Assembly: GCA_900469965.1 (NCBI GenBank)
Contig: UBZP01000015.1
Location: 151,804-215,803, forward strand
DNA from: Hyphomicrobiales bacterium
GTDB taxonomy: Bacteria; Pseudomonadota; Alphaproteobacteria; Rhizobiales; Rhizobiaceae
Direction: 5' to 3'
DNA: 64,000 nucleotides
Shown here: positions 17,174 through 25,540 of the stretch, in pieces
Layout of the letters: each line of letters begins with the position of its first letter
How positions within the stretch are numbered: the stretch's first letter is position 1
Made by a program: the position numbers and the translations under genes
Notes under the pieces: generated by a model
Database searches by the model: none
The model's input: only the letters and a program-made list of their open reading frames with translations
What the model was told of the DNA's origin: nothing

Positions 17174-17809
17174 TCACGCGGTCGCCCGGCGCAGGCCCGC
17201 GGTCAGCACGCCGGCGCCGATCAGGAGCGATCCGCCGACCCGGTTGACGGCCCGCTGGACCGCCGGCTTGCGGATGGTGCCGCGGGCGGCCGACGCCATC
17301 AGCGCATAGGTCGTGGCGTTCAGCGTCGCCAGCACCAGGAAGGTGATCTCGAAGATCACCATCTGCGGCAGGATCGGCCGTGACAGGTCCAGGAACTGCG
17401 GCAGGAAGGCGACGAAGAAGACGATGCTCTTGGGGTTCAGCGCCGTCACCACATAGGCATGGGCGAAGATGCGCAACGGCCGCTCCCGAGGTGCTGCCCC
17501 GGCCGGAAGGCCGTCGGCGCCGGCGACCGGCGCGCGCCAGAGCTTGATGCCGAGCCAGACGAGATAGGCCGCTCCCACCCATTTCAGCACGGTGAAGATC
17601 GCAGCCGAGGTCGCCAGCAGCGCCCCGAGGCCGAGCATGGAGGCGGTCATGGCGGTGAAGTCGCCGAGCGCCACGCCGGCGACGGTCGCCCCGGTCGTCC
17701 GCCGGCCGTGACCGAGCGCATAGGAGATGACGAGCAGGATGGTCGGGCCGGGAATGGCCAGCATGATGGCGGAAGCGGCGGCGAAGGCCAGCCAGTGTTC
17801 GAACGACAT
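17174..17809 (-). CDS. LysE/RhtB-family exporter
   Basis: A 211-residue inner-membrane protein with six hydrophobic segments and the LysE family hallmark IPGPTILLVISYALGHG near the N-terminus. Members export amino acids or homoserine lactones. The ATG at 17809 has the strong site GGGGGAG six bases upstream; an upstream in-frame ATG at 17851 lies inside the leader hairpins. The ribosome binding site is the right arm of an 8-bp hairpin (17816-17843), so translation may be controlled. It lies 95 bp downstream of pfp on the same strand, so the two may be co-transcribed. Substrate unknown. Confidence 0.9.
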   Translation of the reverse strand: MSFEHWLAFAAASAIMLAIPGPTILLVISYALGHGRRTTGATVAGVALGDFTAMTASMLGLGALLATSAAIFTVLKWVGAAYLVWLGIKLWRAPVAGADGLPAGAAPRERPLRIFAHAYVVTALNPKSIVFFVAFLPQFLDLSRPILPQMVIFEITFLVLATLNATTYALMASAARGTIRKPAVQRAVNRVGGSLLIGAGVLTAGLRRATA

Positions 17810-17815
17810 GAAAAA

Positions 17816-17867
17816 CTCCCCCGAAACGATCGTTGCGGGGGAGCAAGCCACGGGGACGAACCCCCGT
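17816..17867 (-). promoter_or_regulatory. two-hairpin leader that hides the ribosome binding site of the LysE-type gene
   Basis: On the minus strand ACGGGG/CCCCGT (17862-17867 and 17850-17855) forms a short hairpin with a UUCG-like loop. It is followed by CTCCCCCG/CGGGGGAG (17836-17843 and 17816-17823) around a loop containing the palindrome AACGATCGTT. The last arm contains the ribosome binding site GGGGGAG. The G-run of the first hairpin could instead pair with the C-run of the second, freeing the site. Folding is by eye. Confidence 0.5.
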
Positions 17868-17904
17868 CAACAGGTTTTGCGGCGTGGCCGGGGCCAGTCG
17901 GGAA

Positions 17905-19119
17905 TCAGCCGGCCGGTTTCCACTTTTGGCCGATCGCGTCCATCACCTCGCCGAACCACTTGGTGCCGGTGTCGAAGTGCTTGCCGCCCTTGATGCGCGG
18001 GAACTCGATCGTGCGCAGCTTGCCGCCCTGCGCCTCGTCGTGGCCGGTGACGCCGGAGACCTTGTTCAGCGCGCTTTCCACGGCGAGGTCGACCATGCCC
18101 TGGATCAGCCGCAGGTCGTCGCCGTTCGCCGGCGCCGAGCGGGCGTAGTAGCCCGACTTCTGCACCATGGCGCGCTCGGCGCCGAGGAGGGCTGCGAACT
18201 GCTTGGAGAACCAGTTGCCGACGTTGATCGTGTCGATCTTCACATGGCCGAAGGCGTCGCGCTTGATGGTCTCGCCGGCGGCTTCGCGCTCGGCGACGAT
18301 CGCATCGAGGCAGGCGCCCTCGGAGACGAACAGCGTGACGAAGCCGCGCTTCTCCATCACCGTCCGCAGCCGGGCGGCCTCGGCCTCGAGGTCGAAGGCG
18401 AGCTCGGGCAGGTAGAGGCCGTCGATGCTCTTCAGGTCGGCGTTCATCATGAAGCCTTCGACATATTCGTTGGCGGCGGTCTTCTGCATGTAGGCGCGGG
18501 CGGTCGCAGCCGTCAGCCAGCCGCAGTGGCGACCCATCACCTCGTGCACGACGAGCGTCTTCGGGGCAGCACTCTGCTCGTTGGAGACGTTGTCGAAGAA
18601 GCCGGCGCCGACTTCGGCGGCCGTCCAGGCGCCGAGCGACTGGCGGATCGGCACGACGTCGTTGTCGACGGTCTTCGGCAGGCCGACGACGGTGAGGTTG
18701 TAGCCGTTGGCGCCGAGATAGGCGGCGAGGTCCGCGGCCGTCGTGTTGGTGTCGTCACCGCCGATCGTGTGCAGGATGGTCACGCCATCCTTGGCAAGCC
18801 GCTCGGCTGCGACGCGCAACGGGTTTTCGCCTTCCTTGACGAGACCGCGCTTGACGCAATCGGCGGCGTTGGTGAGCTTGACGCGGCTGTTGCCGATCGG
18901 CGAGCCGCCGTAGCGGTGAAGCAGGTGCGCCTTGGCGCGCATGTCCTTGGTGATGTCGATGCGGTCTGCCAGGAGCAGGCCCTGGTAGCCGGAACGATAG
19001 GCGACGAGTTCGATGTCGGGTGCCACGTCCGAATAGCGTTCGATGAGCCCGCCCACTGCGGAAGAGAGGCAGGGCGCAAGGCCCCCTGCGGTGAGCATCG
19101 CGACTTTCTGCTTGGTCAT
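17905..19119 (-). CDS. pfp: pyrophosphate-dependent 6-phosphofructokinase
   Basis: A 404-residue PPi-PFK. The phosphate-donor loop reads GGDDTN (residues 120-125); Asp at the position where ATP enzymes have Gly is the mark of pyrophosphate use. PKTVDND (148-154) and MGRHCGW are the other active-site blocks. It reversibly phosphorylates fructose 6-phosphate in the cytosol. Rhizobia run mostly the Entner-Doudoroff pathway, so the role may be gluconeogenic or in pentose metabolism. The ATG at 19119 follows an AGGAGG-like site. The LysE-type gene follows 95 bp downstream. Confidence 0.94.
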   Translation of the reverse strand: MTKQKVAMLTAGGLAPCLSSAVGGLIERYSDVAPDIELVAYRSGYQGLLLADRIDITKDMRAKAHLLHRYGGSPIGNSRVKLTNAADCVKRGLVKEGENPLRVAAERLAKDGVTILHTIGGDDTNTTAADLAAYLGANGYNLTVVGLPKTVDNDVVPIRQSLGAWTAAEVGAGFFDNVSNEQSAAPKTLVVHEVMGRHCGWLTAATARAYMQKTAANEYVEGFMMNADLKSIDGLYLPELAFDLEAEAARLRTVMEKRGFVTLFVSEGACLDAIVAEREAAGETIKRDAFGHVKIDTINVGNWFSKQFAALLGAERAMVQKSGYYARSAPANGDDLRLIQGMVDLAVESALNKVSGVTGHDEAQGGKLRTIEFPRIKGGKHFDTGTKWFGEVMDAIGQKWKPAG

Positions 19120-19266
19120 ATTACCTCCTCGCCGAGCGACCCGGTCATTCGGCGGATGTCTAGCCCAGATTCCACAGCAGGGGAATCACAGATCGGCTTT
19201 TATCCGCCACGGATGACGAAATGATGCGCCCGGCGCAGCGCAAGGTGGACGGGGGCAGGGCACGGA

Positions 19267-20166
19267 TCAGGCGCGGCTGCCTGCGGGGATGGCGCGGACG
19301 ATCCGGGCCTTGCGGCCGAGCCAGACGACGAAGGCGACGGCGAGGGCGAAGCCGAGCGTCTCGGGGCCGATGGCCTCGCCGAGAAGGAGCGCGGAAACCG
19401 CCAGCGTCACGAAGGTCTGGAACAGCTGGATCTGGGCGACCCTTGCGATGCCGCCGAGCGCCAGGCCGGCGTTCCAGAAGATGAAGCCGCCGAACATCGA
19501 CATCAGCCCGAGATAGAGGAGGGCTGTGTATTCGGCGGCGCCGGGGCCATGGATGCCGCTGCCGGCGAACAGGATCGTGCCTGTGAAGGTCAGCGGCGCG
19601 CAGAGCGCCAGGGCCCAGCCGATCACCTCCCAGCCCGGCATAACACGGGCGAGCTTGCCGGAGAGCACGTAGGAGAAGGATGCCGACAGGGCGGCCAGCA
19701 TCAGCCAGAAATCGCCGGGGCCGAGATGGAAGGCGCTTTCGCGCAGCGAAAAGGCGACGATGAGCAGGGAGCCGGCGATGCCGCAGAGCCAGAACAGCGG
19801 CCCCGGACGCTCGCCGTCGACGAGGGCGGCGAAGATCGACGTCAGCAGCGGCAGGAGGCCGAGCACGACGCCGCCATGGCTTGCCGGAATGGTCTGCATC
19901 GCGATCGAGGAGAAGATCGGAAAGCCGAAGACGGCGCCGAGGCCGACGCCGACGAGGGCGGGCAGGTGGGCGCGCGGGAAGGGCCGGCGCAGGATGGCGA
20001 GCGCCGCCCCCGCTGCCGTCGCCGCGATCGCTGCGCGCGCAAAGGTGATGTAGAGTGGGCTGAACCCCTCGAGAGCGATATGCGTCATCGGCAGCGTGGC
20101 GCCGAAAATGGTGACGCCCAGCAAGCCCAGCAGCATGCCGGCCGCCTGATTGGACAGAATGCGCAC
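19267..20166 (-). CDS. EamA/DMT-family transporter
   Basis: A 299-residue inner-membrane protein with ten predicted helices in two EamA repeats, starting MRILSNQAAGMLLGLLGVTIFGATLPMTH-type first helix, then FSPLYITFARAAIAA, typical of the family. It is the third DMT protein of the window. The substrate is unknown. It ends 147 bp before the pfp start on the same strand and is transcribed away from the TerB/J-domain gene at 20.4 kb. Confidence 0.9.
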   Translation of the reverse strand: MRILSNQAAGMLLGLLGVTIFGATLPMTHIALEGFSPLYITFARAAIAATAAGAALAILRRPFPRAHLPALVGVGLGAVFGFPIFSSIAMQTIPASHGGVVLGLLPLLTSIFAALVDGERPGPLFWLCGIAGSLLIVAFSLRESAFHLGPGDFWLMLAALSASFSYVLSGKLARVMPGWEVIGWALALCAPLTFTGTILFAGSGIHGPGAAEYTALLYLGLMSMFGGFIFWNAGLALGGIARVAQIQLFQTFVTLAVSALLLGEAIGPETLGFALAVAFVVWLGRKARIVRAIPAGSRA

Positions 20167-20386
20167 GCTTTCGCCCCTCGAAACTTTCCTGTTCTCCCGC
20201 TCCTGCTCGCACCCGCCGGTCTCCCCGTCAAATCGAATGACGTGATCGTTCGATCACCAAATGGAATGCATCCACTTCTTGAGGGCCATCAAAATTGTGT
20301 TATGCTAGGACGAAATGACGGTGCGGTGACTTGCTTTCGCCGCAGATGTCTGGTCAAGATCACTTTCTGTTCTCACACACGGACCG

Positions 20387-21106
20387 ATGCTGATGCCTTC
20401 CATATGGGATCGACTGGTTAGCATGGTCGCGGAAGCGGCCTGCAACGCTCTCTCCGTCGTTGTCGAAGCCGTGCGAACGCTGCTGGAAGGCGACCCGGAA
20501 ACCCGGCGCCAGGTCTCGTTCTCGATCGCGATGATCGCACTGTCGGCAAAGATGGCGAAGGCCGACGGCATCGTGACGACGGCCGAGGTCGATGCGTTCC
20601 GCGACGTGTTCCGGTTCCCGGCCGACCAGGCGGCGAACGTCGCCCGCCTCTACAATCTCGCCCGCCAGGACGTCGCCGGCTACGAGGCCTATGCCGAGAA
20701 GATGGCGGCGCTGTGCGTTTCCTGCGAGCGCAACTGCCCGATCCTGGAAGACATCATCGACGGGCTGTTCCACATCGCCAAGGCCGACGGCCTGATCCAC
20801 GAGAAGGAGATGGCGTTCCTGGCGCGGGTCGCCGAGATCTTCGGCATGGCGGCCGAGCGGTTCGAGCAGATCACCGCACGGCACGTGCATGTCGACGGGC
20901 GCGACCCCTACAAGGTGCTCGGCGTTTCGCCGCAGGACGATTTTCCGACGATCCGCAGGCGCTACCGCGTGCTCGCCTCGGAGAACCATCCCGATACGCT
21001 GCTCGCGCGCGGGGTGCCGGCAGAATTCCAGCGGATCGCCAACGACCGCATGGCCGTCCTCAACGCCGCCTATGCCGAAATCGAGAAAGAGCGCCTTGCG
21101 GCATGA
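20387..21106 (+). CDS. TerB-like/J-domain protein (DjlA-type co-chaperone)
   Basis: A 239-residue protein. Residues about 40-160 form a TerB-like helical domain (MIALSAKMAKADGIVTTAEV and LFHIAKADGLIHEKEMAFL are its two repeats). The C-terminal 70 residues are a J-domain with DPYKVLGVSPQDDFPTIRRRYR and the HPD tripeptide in ENHPDT, which stimulates DnaK ATPase. Unlike E. coli DjlA, no clear N-terminal membrane span is seen. ATG 20387 and 20393 are both possible. Its stop overlaps the next gene's start as ATGA, so a co-chaperone and a wall amidase are translated together. Confidence 0.88.
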   Translation: MLMPSIWDRLVSMVAEAACNALSVVVEAVRTLLEGDPETRRQVSFSIAMIALSAKMAKADGIVTTAEVDAFRDVFRFPADQAANVARLYNLARQDVAGYEAYAEKMAALCVSCERNCPILEDIIDGLFHIAKADGLIHEKEMAFLARVAEIFGMAAERFEQITARHVHVDGRDPYKVLGVSPQDDFPTIRRRYRVLASENHPDTLLARGVPAEFQRIANDRMAVLNAAYAEIEKERLAA

Positions 21107-21879
21107 CCGCGTTCACTGCTGACTATCCCGGTGCCACGGTGATGCCGTCGCCGAACCACGGCGAGCGCGCCGGCGGGCGCCGGCCCGACATGATCCTGCT
21201 GCACTATACCGGCATGCCGAGCGCCGACGGGGCGCTGACATGGCTCTGCTCGGAAGAAAGCCAGGTCTCCAGCCACTATTTCGTCTTCGAGGACGGGCGG
21301 GTGCTGCAGCTCGTGCCCGAGGCGCGCCGGGCCTGGCATGCGGGCAAGAGCCAGTGGAAGGGCGAGGGCGACATCAACTCGTGCTCGATCGGCATCGAGA
21401 TCGCCAATCCCGGCCATCCCGGCGGCCTGCCCGACTTCCCCGCGGCGCAGATCGCAGCGGTTGCCGAACTTTGTCGCAACTGTGGCGAAAGGTGGGGGAT
21501 CGTGCCCGAGCGGGTGCTGGGTCACAGCGATGTCGCCCCCATCCGCAAGGTCGATCCGGGTGAAAATTTCCCCTGGAAGCGGCTGCATGAGGCCGGTGTC
21601 GGCCACTTTGTCGATCCAACCCCCATCACCGGTGGGCGCTTCTTCCAGCGCGGGGACCAGGGCCAACCGGTCGAGGCGCTGCAGGCGATGCTGTCGCTCT
21701 ATGGTTATGCCACGGAAATCAATGGATTATTCGACGACAGGACGGAAGGCGACGTCGCCGCCTTCCAGCGTCATTTCCGCCCTCTGAGGGTCGATGGAAT
21801 TGCCGATTTCTCCACGATCGACACGCTTCACCGGCTGCTGAAAGGCCTGCCGGACCGGTCCGATCCGGCCGCGTCGTGA
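21103..21879 (+). CDS. N-acetylmuramoyl-L-alanine amidase (AmiD-like, Amidase_2)
   Basis: A 258-residue zinc amidase of the T7 lysozyme/PGRP type. LLHYTGM carries the first zinc His, AWHAGKS the second region, and VLGHSDVAPIRKVDPG the third His and catalytic Lys. A peptidoglycan-binding domain follows (about 185-250: RGDQGQPVEALQAMLSLYGY). It cuts the bond between MurNAc and L-Ala. No signal peptide is visible, so it may act on cytoplasmic anhydromuropeptides (AmpD-like) or use another route. The ATG at 21103 overlaps the J-domain gene stop by four bases. Confidence 0.92.
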   Translation: MTAFTADYPGATVMPSPNHGERAGGRRPDMILLHYTGMPSADGALTWLCSEESQVSSHYFVFEDGRVLQLVPEARRAWHAGKSQWKGEGDINSCSIGIEIANPGHPGGLPDFPAAQIAAVAELCRNCGERWGIVPERVLGHSDVAPIRKVDPGENFPWKRLHEAGVGHFVDPTPITGGRFFQRGDQGQPVEALQAMLSLYGYATEINGLFDDRTEGDVAAFQRHFRPLRVDGIADFSTIDTLHRLLKGLPDRSDPAAS

Positions 21880-22185
21880 TCACGAAATATTTCAGACGTT
21901 AACACAAGTTTAGAACTTCGCCACATCCTGACCGGAAAGGGGATGTCTTTTCCCCCTGCCTCCGAACCGGCGGGCGCGCGCTGCTCCCAACAGCCGTGCC
22001 GCACCGACGGATCGAGGTGCCGGGCATTCGACGGCGGTGGGTAGGGCCTCTTCCGCGACTGTCTGGGTCCGTGCCGGACCGGCACGGGCCATTTCATGAA
22101 GTTTGATCCCTGCGCTGGGTTCGGGTCGATGGACCGGCTCCCAAGGCCTAGCCGCGCGCCTATACGACTGGAGACTTGAATACAC
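21880..22185 (+). other. 306-bp gap with a stable hairpin and probable leader of the SLT gene
   Basis: CCGTGCC (22069-22075) and GGCACGG (22081-22087) form a perfect hairpin with loop GGACC. An AT-richer patch at about 21885-21920 could hold the promoter of the SLT gene, which would give a leader of some 250 nt. I recognise no known RNA family and see no open frame with a ribosome binding site. Confidence 0.4.
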
Positions 22186-22707
22186 ATGAGGAATTCGTTC
22201 GTGGCCGCAGGGGCGGCCTGCCTTTTCGCCCTCCTGGCACAGAGCCTTCCGGCAACCGCCGCCTCCCGTGACGTCGCCGAGAGCCGCCCCCTGAAGACCA
22301 CCACCCGCAATTCCGCCTATCCGATGATGGGCGCGCCGGCCGGATATTCAACGCTGATCAAGACCTATGCCCGGCAGTACGGCGTCCCGGTCGATCTCGC
22401 ACACGCGGTCATCCGCGTCGAGAGCAACTTCAACCCCAAGGCACGCGGCAGCTCCGGCGAAATCGGCCTGATGCAGATCAAGCCGGCGACGGCCCGCATG
22501 CTCGGCTATCGCGGCAGCGCCAACGGGCTCTACAACCCCGAGACCAACATCAAGTGGGGCATGAAGTACCTGGCCATGGCGCACGACCTCGGCGGCGGCA
22601 CCACCTGCGGCACGATCCTGAAGTACAATGCCGGCCACGCCGCCAAGCGGATGAACCCGGTTTCCAAGCGCTACTGCGGCAAGATCCAGACCCTGCTCGA
22701 CCTCTGA
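22186..22707 (+). CDS. short soluble lytic transglycosylase (SLT domain)
   Basis: A 173-residue secreted protein: signal peptide (about 1-26, ending LPATAAS) then a compact SLT domain. The catalytic Glu lies in AHAVIRVESNFNPKARG; SGEIGLMQIKPATARMLGY and NIKWGMKYLAMAHDL are the standard second and third blocks. Two cysteines (TTCGTIL and KRYCGKI) could form a disulfide. It would cleave peptidoglycan glycan strands in the periplasm and is a single gene followed by a terminator. It is distinct from the lipoprotein SLT at 16.1 kb, which has a long disordered arm. Confidence 0.92.
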   Translation: MRNSFVAAGAACLFALLAQSLPATAASRDVAESRPLKTTTRNSAYPMMGAPAGYSTLIKTYARQYGVPVDLAHAVIRVESNFNPKARGSSGEIGLMQIKPATARMLGYRGSANGLYNPETNIKWGMKYLAMAHDLGGGTTCGTILKYNAGHAAKRMNPVSKRYCGKIQTLLDL

Positions 22708-22765
22708 GGCGGTCGCGCCCGCGCCAGCGGGCCGGCTGCAAGCAGTCCCTGCGCGCACCCCATCG

Positions 22766-22800
22766 GCCCCGGCGGTTCCCGTCCGGGGCTTTGTCCTTTC
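22766..22800 (+). terminator. terminator after the short SLT gene
   Basis: GCCCCGG (22766-22772) pairs with CCGGGGC (22783-22789), followed by TTTGTCCTTT. Confidence 0.6.
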
Positions 22801-22921
22801 CGGGGCTCGGTTCCGAAGCGGTGCGACGCCAGGTCCTGGCCGGGAGGAGCCTGGCCCGGCTTTCCGTTTGCGCGGTCATGCGCTAAGCCGGGTGCGGCTT
22901 TGGAAGGCGAGGGCGGTCAGG

Positions 22922-24109
22922 ATGCGGCAGTTCGATTTCATCGTGGTCGGCAAGGGGATGATGGGCGCGGCGGCCGCCCGGCATCTGGCGTCGGCGGGCG
23001 CGCGCGTCGCGCTGGTCGGGCCGGACGAGCCCGCCGACAGGATGACGCACGACGGCGTCTTCGCCAGCCACTACGACGAGGGGCGAATCACCCGCACCAT
23101 CGATCAGGACGCCGACTGGGCGCGGCTCGCCCATCGCTCGATCGCCCGTTACCGCGCCATCGAGGCCGAAAGCGGCATTTCCTTCTACACCGAGGCCGGC
23201 TGCCTGATCAGCGGGCCTTCGCCCCGGGGCGAAGGCGGCTATCTCGACGCGGTCGTTTCGGCGCGAGACCGGCTGCAGGTGGAGGCGCCGCTCCTCGACC
23301 GTGCACAGATCGCGGCGCGGTTTCCCTGGTTCGCCGTCCCCGCGACCTCGGCCGGCGTCTTCGAGGCGCAGGGGGCCGGCTACATCAACCCGCGCGCGCT
23401 CGTCGCCGCCGAAACGGCCTGCGCCGAGAAGGCGGGCGGCACGGTGATCCGCAGCGAAGTCGTCGCCGTCCGGTCGATCGACAAGGGCGCGGAGGCGACG
23501 CTTCGCAGCGGCGAGACGCTTGCCGCCGGACGCGTTCTGGTCGCTGCAGGGGGATTTTCGATCAGCGACGGGCTGCTGCCGCGGCCGGTCGACCTGACGG
23601 TCAAGGCGCGCACCGTGGTGTTCGCCGAGATCGCCGAACAGGACATCGGGGCCTTCGCCGGCATGCCGAGCTGGATCGACGAGAGCTTTCTGCCGCACGA
23701 GCATTTCTACCTGCTGCCGCCGATCCGCTACCCGGACGGCAGGTGCTACATCAAGATCGGCGGCGACCCGACGGATATCGTGCTTGCCGATGCGGCGGCC
23801 GTCCGGGCCTGGTTCCGGACGGAGGGAAGCCCCGAGGCCGTCGCGCACCTGCGTCGCGTGCTGGCGCGGGCCATGCCGGATCTTGTGCCCGTCTCCTTCT
23901 CCAGCGCCCCTTGCGTGACGACGTTCACGGCCCACGGCCATCCCTATGCCGGTTTCGTCGACGGCGACCGCATCGCCGTGCTTGCCGGCGGCTGCGGCGC
24001 GGCGGCCAAGAGCTGCGACGAGATCGGCCGCATCGGCGCCGGCCTTCTGCTGCGCGGGCGCCTGGACGAGCCGGACTACGACACCGACTTTTCCGTGCGC
24101 TTCCGCTAG
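22922..24109 (+). CDS. FAD-dependent amine oxidase-like protein (sarcosine oxidase/SolA type)
   Basis: A 395-residue DAO-superfamily flavoprotein. The FAD-binding motif is FIVVGKGMMGAAAARHLASAG; note GKGMMG in place of the usual GxGxxG, which still keeps three spaced glycines. HDGVFASHYDEGRITRTIDQD matches the monomeric sarcosine oxidase/N-methyltryptophan oxidase group. It would oxidise a secondary amine with oxygen, giving H2O2. The Cys that binds FAD covalently in SolA-type enzymes may be in LAGGCGAAAKSCDEIG. The ATG at 22922 follows AGGCGAGG. No partner genes; substrate unknown. Confidence 0.85.
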   Translation: MRQFDFIVVGKGMMGAAAARHLASAGARVALVGPDEPADRMTHDGVFASHYDEGRITRTIDQDADWARLAHRSIARYRAIEAESGISFYTEAGCLISGPSPRGEGGYLDAVVSARDRLQVEAPLLDRAQIAARFPWFAVPATSAGVFEAQGAGYINPRALVAAETACAEKAGGTVIRSEVVAVRSIDKGAEATLRSGETLAAGRVLVAAGGFSISDGLLPRPVDLTVKARTVVFAEIAEQDIGAFAGMPSWIDESFLPHEHFYLLPPIRYPDGRCYIKIGGDPTDIVLADAAAVRAWFRTEGSPEAVAHLRRVLARAMPDLVPVSFSSAPCVTTFTAHGHPYAGFVDGDRIAVLAGGCGAAAKSCDEIGRIGAGLLLRGRLDEPDYDTDFSVRFR

Positions 24110-24183
24110 CCGGGGCGTCTCGACCCCTGAACATCCTGCTGAAATCGCTGGCCATGGCTTTGTGCTTTCGCTAAGGAACGCAA

Positions 24184-24583
24184 CGCCAGTTGGCCGGGCA
24201 GCCGCTCTCCGCAAGCGCCGAAAGGCCGCGGGGGGAGGAAAGTCCGGGCTCCACGGAAACACGGTGCCGGATAACGTCCGGCGGGGGCGACCCCAGGGAA
24301 AGTGCCACAGAGAGCAGACCGCCTTCGCTTGCGGAGGCAAGGGTGAAAGGGTGGGGTAAGAGCCCACCGCGGACATGGCAACATGGACGGCACGGCAAAC
24401 CCCACCGGGAGCAAGACCGAATAGGGATGACGTGAACGGCGCAAGCCGTTCAGCCCGTTTCCGGGCCGGTCATCCGGGTGGGTTGCAAGAGGCCGGGCGC
24501 AAGTCCGGTCCCAGATGAATGGCTGCCACGTTCCGGCCCTCGGGCCGGAGCCATACAGAACCCGGCTTACAGGCCAACTGGCG
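24184..24583 (+). ncRNA. rnpB: RNase P RNA, bacterial type A
   Basis: About 400 nt. The ends form helix P1: CGCCAGTTGGCC (24184-24195) is fully complementary to GGCCAACTGGCG (24572-24583). Universal core segments are visible in order: GAGGAAAGTCCGGGCTCC, ACAGAGAGCAGACC, AGGGTGAAAGGGTG, GTAAGAGCCCACCGC, GAGCAAGACCGAATAGGG, ATGAATGGCTGCC and CAGAACCCGGCTTAC. It is the catalytic RNA that matures tRNA 5' ends. An ATTTTCCTT run follows the P1 helix and may terminate it. The 5' end could be a few bases earlier. Confidence 0.97.
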
Positions 24584-24872
24584 ATTTTCCTTCCCCAACG
24601 AGCGCGGTGATTCGAACACTTGCGCCGCGGCGGCCGACGACAGCCGCCGCGGGCTTCGCCGCCGGCCGCCGTCGTGGCGCTGCGGGCGGCCCGGGCGGGC
24701 CAGCCGCGCTGGCCAAAGTGCTCGCGGATCAAGGCGCGACCGGGATTCCTCATGCCGTTCGGCGGGCCGTTTTACGATTGAATCCAGTGGCTTGGGTGGC
24801 CGATCGTAACCCTTTGTTAAACTTAACGGCTTATAAACGATCGATGGTTTCACTCCGGGAATCCGGCCAAAT

Positions 24873-24906
24873 CCCATTGACGCCCATATGGTCCCATGAT
24901 ATCCCA
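24873..24906 (-). promoter_or_regulatory. four MraZ boxes with 10-bp period over the mraZ promoter
   Basis: CCCA occurs at 24873, 24883, 24893 and 24903, exactly 10 bp apart; on the minus strand these read TGGGA, TGGGA, TGGGC and TGGGA with 5-nt spacers. MraZ of E. coli is known to bind TGGGN direct repeats with 5-nt spacers upstream of its own gene. Here the repeats lie on either side of and inside the likely -35/-10 pair. Confidence 0.75.
24877..24905 (+). promoter_or_regulatory. probable sigma-70 promoter of the dcw cluster (PmraZ)
   Basis: TTGACG (24877-24882) is a strong -35; a weak -10 TATCCC (24900-24905) follows at 17 bp. The MraZ boxes overlap both. A second AT-rich element TATAAA at 24832-24837 has no -35 at the right distance. 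Confidence 0.5.
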
Positions 24907-25085
24907 TAATCATACCGCACGAGGGCGAATGATCGCCCGTTCATCGCAAACTTCGAAAGGGTCCCGATCCGGGGCGGCACGGCGTATTGGCGTCGTGTCC
25001 GGGTCGATCTGTGCGCGTGTGTTCTGTGGGGATTTTCCGGCATTCAGTCAGTCTTCGCCGGTCAGGGAAACGGCTGTAGCGCGTC

Positions 25086-25526
25086 ATGAACCGGTTCCTG
25101 TCGAGTGCGACAAACAGGATCGATGCAAAGGGGAGGGTCTCGGTGCCCTCGATCTTTCGCGCCGTTCTTGCGCAGCGCGACATCCGGGAGCTCTATTGCT
25201 TCCAGGACTTCGTGTTCCCGGCGATCAGTATCGGCGGGCCGGATCTGCTCGACCGGTTCGAGCGGCAGATCGCCAGCGAGGATCCGTTCTCGCCGGCAGC
25301 GAATCAGATGTCGCTCCTCATTCATGGGGGCGGCGTCTTCACGAAGCTCGATTCCGAGGGGCGGCTGATGGTCACGGACTTCATCCGCGATTTCACCGGG
25401 ATCACCACGGAGGTGACCTTCGTCGGTCGGGCGGATCATTTTCAGCTTTGGGCGCCGCAGACGTTCGAGGCAGTGCAGGCGGCGGCCAGGACGGAGCGCA
25501 GAACGCGAGGTCTGGGCTCGCAATAG
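25086..25526 (+). CDS. mraZ: transcriptional regulator MraZ
   Basis: A 146-residue AbrB/MraZ-fold DNA-binding protein and first gene of the dcw cluster. The two SpoVT/AbrB-like repeats are visible: [24 protein letters not shown] (the DAKGRV block) at the N-terminus and [16 protein letters not shown] in the second half (the D-EGR equivalent). It forms a ring that binds TGGG repeats and represses its own operon. Four such repeats lie 180 bp upstream. The ATG at 25086 is in a good context; rsmH begins 14 bp after the stop. Confidence 0.93.
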   Translation: MNRFLSSATNRIDAKGRVSVPSIFRAVLAQRDIRELYCFQDFVFPAISIGGPDLLDRFERQIASEDPFSPAANQMSLLIHGGGVFTKLDSEGRLMVTDFIRDFTGITTEVTFVGRADHFQLWAPQTFEAVQAAARTERRTRGLGSQ

Positions 25527-25540
25527 AGTGGAGAAACGGG

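Larger units (their letters stand above)
24584..25085 (+). other. 502-bp gap: rnpB end and mraZ control region
   Basis: The first part is very GC-rich and has no convincing gene. The second part becomes AT-rich (24780-24915) and carries a CtrA-like GTAA-N7-TTAA (24806-24820), a GANTC site (24859-24863) and the MraZ boxes with promoter listed separately. The remaining stretch to mraZ is an mRNA leader of about 170 nt if that promoter is used. Confidence 0.5.

Noticed and set aside
24600..24640. A TTCGAAT word after rnpB that looks like a tRNA T-loop on the minus strand
   Set aside because: Only three base pairs flank it, there is no acceptor stem or anticodon arm, and no CCA.
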